Shown here: positions 4,370 to 7,642 of the stretch, one piece after another | Layout: each line of letters starts with the position of its first letter | Position numbering within the stretch: the first letter of the stretch is position 1 | Assembly: GCA_009885205.1 (NCBI GenBank) | Contig: VFLE01000107.1 | Span: 1 to 7,642 of the forward strand | Reading direction: 5' to 3' | Length of the DNA stretch: 7,642 bases | Origin: Candidatus Shapirobacteria bacterium | GTDB lineage: Bacteria; Patescibacteriota; Microgenomatia; UBA12405 | Position numbers and translations under genes: made by a program | Notes under the pieces: model-generated | What the model saw: only the letters and a program-made list of their open reading frames with translations | Told to the model about the DNA's origin: nothing | The model's database searches: none

Positions 4370-5321
4370 ATTTTTTACAAAACAAATTAATATTCTCAAT
4401 CGTTGTTCTAATAATTCTTCCAATCGCCTCTTTGGTATTAAAGGCATTATGTGGGGTAAACACCACATCATCCCGATCTCTTAGCAAATGGTATGACAAA
4501 ACTTCTTGCAAATCATCTTTAGTTGGTCGAGTGCTTGATACCATGGCCACACTTTCCAACATATTTTCATCCTCAGTTACATCTAGTCCTGCCCCCCATA
4601 AAATTTTATGGTCCAACCCCCACACAATCGCTTCTGTTTTTACTACCTTTCCCCGTGAGGTGTTTATCAAAATTGACCCGGGCTTCATCAATTTAATATT
4701 ATCCATATTAATCAAATGCCTCGTCTCCGGAGTATTTGGCACATGCAACGTTACAAAATCCGCTTTGCTTAAACAACTCTCCAAATCGTCACCCCTATCT
4801 ACCGCTATCACCTTCATTCCTAATCCTTTTGCTATTTTAATAACTTTTTTACCAATACTACCTACTCCAACTACTCCCAAAGTCTTACCAAATATATCAA
4901 TTCCAGTTAATCCTTCGGGGCTAAACTCCCCCTCTTCCACCGATTGATGAGCTGGCACAATTCTTTTTGCCACCGCCAAAAGCAAAGCCATCGCATATTC
5001 TGCCACCGTATTTGAACCATAATTTGGCACGTTAAAAATTTCTATTTTTCTTTTTTTACACTCAACAATATCAATATGGTCAACCCCCGTCGATCGCGTC
5101 GCAATCATCCTCAAATTAGGTAACTTATCTAACACTTTTTTATCTAAAAAAGAATAAACAAAAACCGATACCACTTCATATCTCTTGGCCACTTCTATAT
5201 TTTCCTGCAACTCTTCGCCAAATATCCCCACTCCCGTCGTATCTAAATTAATTATTTCTTTTTCAATTATTTCCCTTTCCCAACTCTTCACTCCAAAAAA
5301 CCCAATTTTATATTGATTCAT
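4362..5321 (-). CDS. D-isomer specific 2-hydroxyacid dehydrogenase
   Basis: This 319-aa protein belongs to the NAD-dependent D-2-hydroxyacid dehydrogenase family (D-lactate, glycerate, phosphoglycerate and related enzymes), which interconvert 2-keto acids and D-2-hydroxy acids. The Rossmann motif is G152-V-G-S-I-G157, followed by an acidic residue at the end of the next strand (D175), which fits NAD rather than NADP. The catalytic triad is visible: R223 in N-T-S-R-G, E250 in A-G-L-D-V-T-E, and H291 in F-T-P-H-N-A-F. The segment T-R-S-T-G-V-D-H-I-D (76-85) and the following N-V-P-N-Y-G are family hallmarks and most resemble the D-lactate dehydrogenase-like branch. The exact substrate cannot be told from sequence. 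It is the first gene of a minus-strand cluster with the RHH and ManC-like genes. A perfect TATAAT lies 8 nt before the start and no Shine-Dalgarno site is seen. Confidence 0.93.
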   Translation of the reverse strand: MNQYKIGFFGVKSWEREIIEKEIINLDTTGVGIFGEELQENIEVAKRYEVVSVFVYSFLDKKVLDKLPNLRMIATRSTGVDHIDIVECKKRKIEIFNVPNYGSNTVAEYAMALLLAVAKRIVPAHQSVEEGEFSPEGLTGIDIFGKTLGVVGVGSIGKKVIKIAKGLGMKVIAVDRGDDLESCLSKADFVTLHVPNTPETRHLINMDNIKLMKPGSILINTSRGKVVKTEAIVWGLDHKILWGAGLDVTEDENMLESVAMVSSTRPTKDDLQEVLSYHLLRDRDDVVFTPHNAFNTKEAIGRIIRTTIENINLFCKKYD

Positions 5322-5329
5322 ATATACAT

Positions 5330-5357
5330 ATTATATTAAATCGTCGTTCTAATCCAA
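5330..5357 (-). promoter_or_regulatory. Promoter of the dehydrogenase cluster, probable leaderless start
   Basis: On the minus strand a perfect TATAAT (5335-5330) lies 8 nt upstream of the ATG at 5321. A weak -35 candidate TTGGAT (5357-5352) is 16 nt upstream of it. Transcription would begin at or within about 2 nt of the start codon. Confidence 0.6.
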
Positions 5358-5452
5358 TAAAAACTAATTTAACTAAAACATTTATTCTAAAAATATAAAT
5401 TTCTTCCATTTTGAATAAGTTTATTATAATTTTTTATTAAATAAATTTCCTT

Positions 5453-5528
5453 TTGACCTAAACATTCCTCATTCTTCAATTTTAGTATTTGTATCATCTT
5501 GACCTACAAGTATAGTGTATGTTTTAAT
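5453..5528 (+). promoter_or_regulatory. Promoter region of the HTH gene with a repeated TTGACCTA
   Basis: This AT-rich region upstream of the HTH gene has no coding frame I can support. TTGACC (5499-5504) and TTTAAT (5523-5528) with an 18-nt spacer form the best promoter, giving a leader of roughly 35 nt. The octamer TTGACCTA occurs twice, at 5453-5460 and 5499-5506. The first copy could be the -35 of a second promoter (TTCAAT, 5475-5480), or both could be regulator sites. A further TATAAT is at 5425-5430. Confidence 0.5.
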
Positions 5529-5556
5529 GAATATAGTTAAAGATTAATCTGATACA

Positions 5557-5563
5557 AGAGGAG
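5557..5563 (+). promoter_or_regulatory. Strong Shine-Dalgarno site
   Basis: AGAGGAG ends 7 nt before the ATG at 5571. This canonical ribosome binding site fixes the start and contrasts with the -10-next-to-ATG starts elsewhere in the window. Confidence 0.85.
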
Positions 5564-5570
5564 CCACCAT

Positions 5571-5828
5571 ATGGACTATCAAACAACCACAGAAGATAAA
5601 CCTGTAGTACAGAAATCTGCCCAAAAAAAAGTTAACGGTGTCAGTATTGACAACCTCCCCGACCTTTTAACCGTCGCCGAAGTTGCCGACTTACTCCGTG
5701 TTTCAAAACTCACCATCAAACGGTGGGGTAAACGAGGAAAATTAGCTGCTATCCGCATCAATGCCCGTGGTGACCGACGATATCGAAAAGAAGCTGTACT
5801 ATGGCTTCTCGGCATTCAAGCCGAATAA
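5571..5828 (+). CDS. Small helix-turn-helix (excisionase/MerR-like) DNA-binding protein
   Basis: The 85-aa product has a polar, probably disordered N-terminal tail of about 28 residues. A HTH_17-type domain follows: L-L-T-V-A-E-V-A-D-L-L-R-V-S-K-L-T-I-K-R-W (about 32-52) with the tryptophan typical of MerR/Xis recognition helices. After it come a basic wing K-R-G-K-L-A-A-I-R-I and the ending R-R-Y-R-K-E-A-V (69-76). Such proteins act as excisionases or as small transcription factors of the BldC type. No integrase or att site is visible nearby, so a chromosomal regulator is more likely. It is monocistronic, with its own promoter, a strong ribosome binding site and a strong terminator, suggesting high expression. 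It is divergent from the dehydrogenase cluster and convergent with ruvAB. The target is unknown. Confidence 0.87.
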   Translation: MDYQTTTEDKPVVQKSAQKKVNGVSIDNLPDLLTVAEVADLLRVSKLTIKRWGKRGKLAAIRINARGDRRYRKEAVLWLLGIQAE

Positions 5829-5841
5829 ACCCACTTTGCTT

Positions 5842-5875
5842 AAAGGCTGTTAGATTAACTTCTGACAGCTTTTTT
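5842..5875 (+). terminator. Intrinsic terminator of the HTH gene
   Basis: A 9-bp stem (5846-5854 with 5861-5869, one G-T pair) closes a 6-nt loop and is followed by six T (5870-5875). The preceding AAAG can extend the stem into the T-tract. It starts 13 nt after the stop codon. Confidence 0.9.
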
Positions 5876-5880
5876 GGTTT

Positions 5881-5924
5881 CTTTAGCTCTAAATTTGAAC
5901 TGTAAGGCCAAATTTTGGCTAAAG
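5881..5924. repeat. Long imperfect inverted repeat between convergent genes
   Basis: CTTTAGC (5881-5887) pairs with GCTAAAG (5918-5924). Inside it 5889-5897 pairs with 5909-5917 with one mismatch, after a single bulged T at 5888. That gives 15 base pairs around an 11-nt loop. It lies between the HTH terminator and the ruvB terminator and could act as an extra barrier in either direction. Confidence 0.6.
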
Positions 5925-5927
5925 ACA

Positions 5928-5949
5928 CAATCCCGCAACGGCGGGATTG
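5928..5949 (-). terminator. Hairpin terminator of ruvAB
   Basis: A perfect 9-bp stem with CCCGC/GCGGG core (5928-5936 with 5941-5949) and a 4-nt loop starts 1 nt beyond the ruvB stop codon. On the minus strand it is followed by TGTCTTT, a weak U-rich tail, so it is a probable but not ideal intrinsic terminator. Confidence 0.65.
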
Positions 5950-5950
5950 A

Positions 5951-6919
5951 TTATGTTGTTGTTCGTCCCCTCGGTGTTCTTTTAACCAACCCTTTTTTCA
6001 TCAAAAATGGCTCGTAAACATCAGTAATCGTCCCCACATCTTCGGTCAATGCTGCCGCAATATTTTCTACTCCCACCGGTCCCCCACCATACTGATTTTT
6101 GACTACATCTAAATACCTTCTATCTGCATCAGATAAACCCATTTCGTCAACACCTAAATTTAACAAAGCAACTTTAGCTTCTTTTAAATTTATAATTCCG
6201 TCCGAGTTTACCTGAGCATAATCGCGGACTCTCTTTAATAATCTATTGGCAATCCGCGGTGTTCCTCGTGATCTTTTAGCAATTTCTTGCGCCGACACTT
6301 CATCAATTTGTGTTTCCAAAACTTTTGCCGTTCTTTTGACAATTTCCGATAAATTATTATCATCATAAAAATCAATTTGTTGGACCAATCCAAAACGATC
6401 ACGCATCGGACTTGATATTAATCCGATTCTCGTCGTCGCCCCCACAATCGTAAATTTTTGCAATTTTAATCGCACCGATCGTGCCGATGGCCCTTTTCCT
6501 AAAACTATGTCGAGAGCATAGTCCTCCATCGCACTATATAGCGTCTCCTCGACAATTTTGTTTAACCGATGAATCTCATCAATAAACAAAAAATCACCTT
6601 TTTTAAGGCTTGTCAGAATCGAGGCTAAATCCCCCGCCCGGGTCAATGCCGGACCAGAAGTAATTTTAATATTTGACCCCATTTCCCCCGACAACAGCAT
6701 CGCCAGCGTTGTTTTACCCAGTCCCGGTGGACCATAAAATAAAATATGGTCAAGCGACTCACCTCGAGCCAACGCTGCTCGAATAAAAATATCAAGCTGA
6801 TCTTTTAATTTTTTTTGCCCAATAAATTCGGCCAATTTTTTTGGCCTTATCGATAATTCTATTTCCTTGTCAATTTTATTTATTTTTGGATCTAGATTTT
6901 CACTTGTCATATTTTTCAT
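5951..6919 (-). CDS. ruvB: Holliday junction branch migration ATPase RuvB
   Basis: RuvB is the hexameric AAA+ motor that drives branch migration of Holliday junctions held by RuvA. The sequence shows Walker A G-P-P-G-L-G-K-T-T (about 63-71), Walker B F-I-D-E-I-H-R (112-118), sensor 1 G-A-T-T-R and the arginine finger region M-R-D-R-F-G. The C-terminal winged helix contains G-G-G-P-V-G and ends R-T-P-R-G-R. The length of 322 aa from the ATG at 6919 is normal for the family. That ATG overlaps the ruvA stop by ATGA. A second ATG at 6910 has a better-spaced AGGAAG upstream and gives 319 aa, and a GTG at 6943 would lie well inside ruvA and is less likely. Cotranscribed with ruvA; ruvC is not in the window. 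Confidence 0.97.
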   Translation of the reverse strand: MKNMTSENLDPKINKIDKEIELSIRPKKLAEFIGQKKLKDQLDIFIRAALARGESLDHILFYGPPGLGKTTLAMLLSGEMGSNIKITSGPALTRAGDLASILTSLKKGDFLFIDEIHRLNKIVEETLYSAMEDYALDIVLGKGPSARSVRLKLQKFTIVGATTRIGLISSPMRDRFGLVQQIDFYDDNNLSEIVKRTAKVLETQIDEVSAQEIAKRSRGTPRIANRLLKRVRDYAQVNSDGIINLKEAKVALLNLGVDEMGLSDADRRYLDVVKNQYGGGPVGVENIAAALTEDVGTITDVYEPFLMKKGLVKRTPRGRTTT

Positions 6920-7482
6920 CTTCCTAAATTTAACAAACACCACTCCAATTTTTCCTCTAATTTTTCCAAATCTTTTGGTAATTTAGCCGTCACATTTTCG
7001 ATTTCTTTTCGTTCAAAACCCAATTGTTGCAAACTTAACACCAAATCATCCTCCAACAACGGCAAACTATCTTTTAAATTTAACTCCCCCAATCCCCCAA
7101 TTTTAGATTTTAAATCTACAATAATTCTTTGCGCCGTTTTCAGCCCTATTCCTTTAATTTTTTTGAAAAAATCAACATCAGCCTCACCAATCGCTTTAAT
7201 AATATCCAAAGAATTTTTCTCAGCCAAAATCCCAGCTGCTGTCTTTGATCCTACACCCGATACCGTAATCAACATTTTAAACAAATCCAAATCTTCATAT
7301 TTTTCAAAACCATACAGGCTAATATCATTCTCCGACACCGCCATATAAGTAAAAACTTTTATTTCCTGTCCCTCATTAAAGCCTTTTTTACCAACAAAAA
7401 TCATGTAACCAATACCTCCAACCTCAATTTCAATATAGCTTCCAAAAACTCGCGAAACATTACCTTTCAAACTACTTATCAT
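6916..7482 (-). CDS. ruvA: Holliday junction DNA helicase subunit RuvA
   Basis: RuvA forms the tetrameric platform that binds the four-way junction and loads RuvB. The 188-aa product starts M-I-S-S-L-K-G with the N-terminal OB-fold domain (about 1-62), which includes the acidic pin region S-E-N-D-I-S-L-Y-G-F. Two helix-hairpin-helix motifs follow: I-T-V-S-G-V-G-S-K-T-A (72-82) and I-K-G-I-G-L-K-T-A-Q-R-I (109-120). A flexible linker leads to the C-terminal domain (about 143-188), which in this family contacts RuvB. The length is close to the usual 190-205 aa. The start follows an extended -10 element after 5 nt, suggesting a leaderless mRNA. It overlaps ruvB by 4 nt, so the two are translationally coupled. 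Confidence 0.97.
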   Translation of the reverse strand: MISSLKGNVSRVFGSYIEIEVGGIGYMIFVGKKGFNEGQEIKVFTYMAVSENDISLYGFEKYEDLDLFKMLITVSGVGSKTAAGILAEKNSLDIIKAIGEADVDFFKKIKGIGLKTAQRIIVDLKSKIGGLGELNLKDSLPLLEDDLVLSLQQLGFERKEIENVTAKLPKDLEKLEEKLEWCLLNLGR

Positions 7483-7487
7483 AATCC

Positions 7488-7496
7488 ATCATATCA
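7488..7496 (-). promoter_or_regulatory. ruvAB extended -10 promoter, leaderless start
   Basis: On the minus strand TGA followed by TATGAT (7493-7488, 5 of 6 matches) forms an extended -10. The ruvA ATG follows after 5 nt (GGATT), the same geometry as the promoter at 296-304. Confidence 0.65.
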
Positions 7497-7558
7497 CGAC
7501 CAAAACCCGAATCTATATTTTCAATGGGTTGTTCCTGAGTTCAAAATCCATTCCGAAC

Positions 7559-7578
7559 ACCTGATGTAAAATTCAGGT
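7559..7578 (+). promoter_or_regulatory. -10 element within a short inverted repeat, before the truncated right-edge gene
   Basis: TAAAAT (7567-7572) lies 6 nt before the ATG at 7579, and no useful Shine-Dalgarno site is present. The -10 is framed by ACCTGA (7559-7564) and TCAGGT (7573-7578), a 6-bp inverted repeat with an 8-nt centre ending right at the start codon. This could be a hairpin or a protein binding site. Confidence 0.45.
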
Positions 7579-7642
7579 ATGCAAATACAACCTAATGAAC
7601 GAGATAAAATAGCTTTTTGGCTCGGGAACAAGTTAAGCCTTC
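7579..7642 (+). CDS. N-terminus of a gene cut by window end, possibly an IS30-family transposase
   Basis: From the ATG at 7579 the frame is open to the window end, giving 21 residues that include N-E-R-D-K-I-A-F-W-L-G-N-K-L-S-L. An in-frame TAA at 7567 means no earlier start exists. IS30-family transposases begin with a segment of the type E-E-R-x-x-I-A-x-L-x-x-x-G-x-S-x-R-E-I-A before their first helix-turn-helix, and this fragment fits that pattern. With only 21 residues the assignment is tentative; another HTH regulator is possible. The gene is divergent from ruvA, 96 nt away. If it is an insertion sequence, its left end should lie in 7483-7578. Confidence 0.45.
   Translation, partial: MQIQPNERDKIAFWLGNKLSL

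Noticed and set aside
4370..4471. Upstream extension of the ribbon-helix-helix frame to 91 aa
   Set aside because: The extension lies wholly within the conserved dehydrogenase coding region in another frame and adds no recognisable domain.
5579..5815. Minus-strand open frame opposite the HTH gene
   Set aside because: The plus-strand frame has a strong ribosome binding site, promoter, terminator and a recognisable HTH domain. The antisense product is Ser/Arg-rich with no domain.
6920..6943. GTG start of ruvB inside ruvA
   Set aside because: The added residues precede the usual RuvB N-terminus, and the ATG at 6919 (ATGA overlap) or 6910 (AGGAAG upstream) fits better.
1..7642. tRNA, rRNA or riboswitch
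   Set aside because: On reading both strands I saw no cloverleaf with a T-loop motif, no rRNA signature and no known riboswitch core. A covariance-model scan would be decisive.

Overview
The window is AT-rich bacterial DNA with tightly packed, mostly single-copy housekeeping genes. Several features fit a small-genome lineage such as Candidatus Patescibacteria (CPR): short intergenic gaps, starts with a -10 box only 5-9 nt upstream (probable leaderless mRNAs), and divergent versions of conserved enzymes. That placement is an inference from style, not from a database match. TGA serves as a stop (pyrG, ruvA) and no gene needs TGA read through, so the Gracilibacteria-type recoded code is not in use.

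Left part (1-2307). The 3' end of rplL (ribosomal protein L7/L12) is closed by a strong intrinsic terminator. The terminator's U-tract runs almost directly into an extended -10 promoter for an unrecognised 119-aa gene. That gene is convergent, with a 3-nt gap, with pyrG (CTP synthase) on the minus strand. The pyrG linker between its synthetase and amidotransferase domains contains a 22-bp palindrome of the same family as the palindromes in the neighbouring transposase gene.

Middle (2346-5321), all on the minus strand. In transcription order there is a D-2-hydroxyacid dehydrogenase, a 57-aa ribbon-helix-helix protein that overlaps it by 8 nt, a ManC-like sugar nucleotidyltransferase that has lost several catalytic motifs, and a REP-associated tyrosine transposase (RAYT, Y1/HUH type). 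The RAYT reading frame holds about 90 extra residues encoded by seven REP-like palindromes, arranged as a 36-nt tandem period and a 159-nt duplication, all in frame.

Right part (5322-7642). An AT-rich intergenic region carries promoters and a canonical Shine-Dalgarno site for an 85-aa helix-turn-helix protein on the plus strand. Three consecutive hairpins then separate it from the convergent ruvA-ruvB operon (Holliday junction branch migration; the two genes overlap by ATGA). Divergent from ruvA, and cut by the window end, is the start of a plus-strand gene whose first 21 residues resemble the N-terminus of IS30-family transposases.

The most interesting signal is the palindrome family. Eight copies share a 6-nt loop or geometry and show compensatory stem changes. 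Seven lie inside the transposase gene that may mobilise them and one lies inside the essential gene pyrG. They are read in two different reading frames without a stop. This resembles, by analogy, the protein-coding palindromic elements known from Rickettsia.
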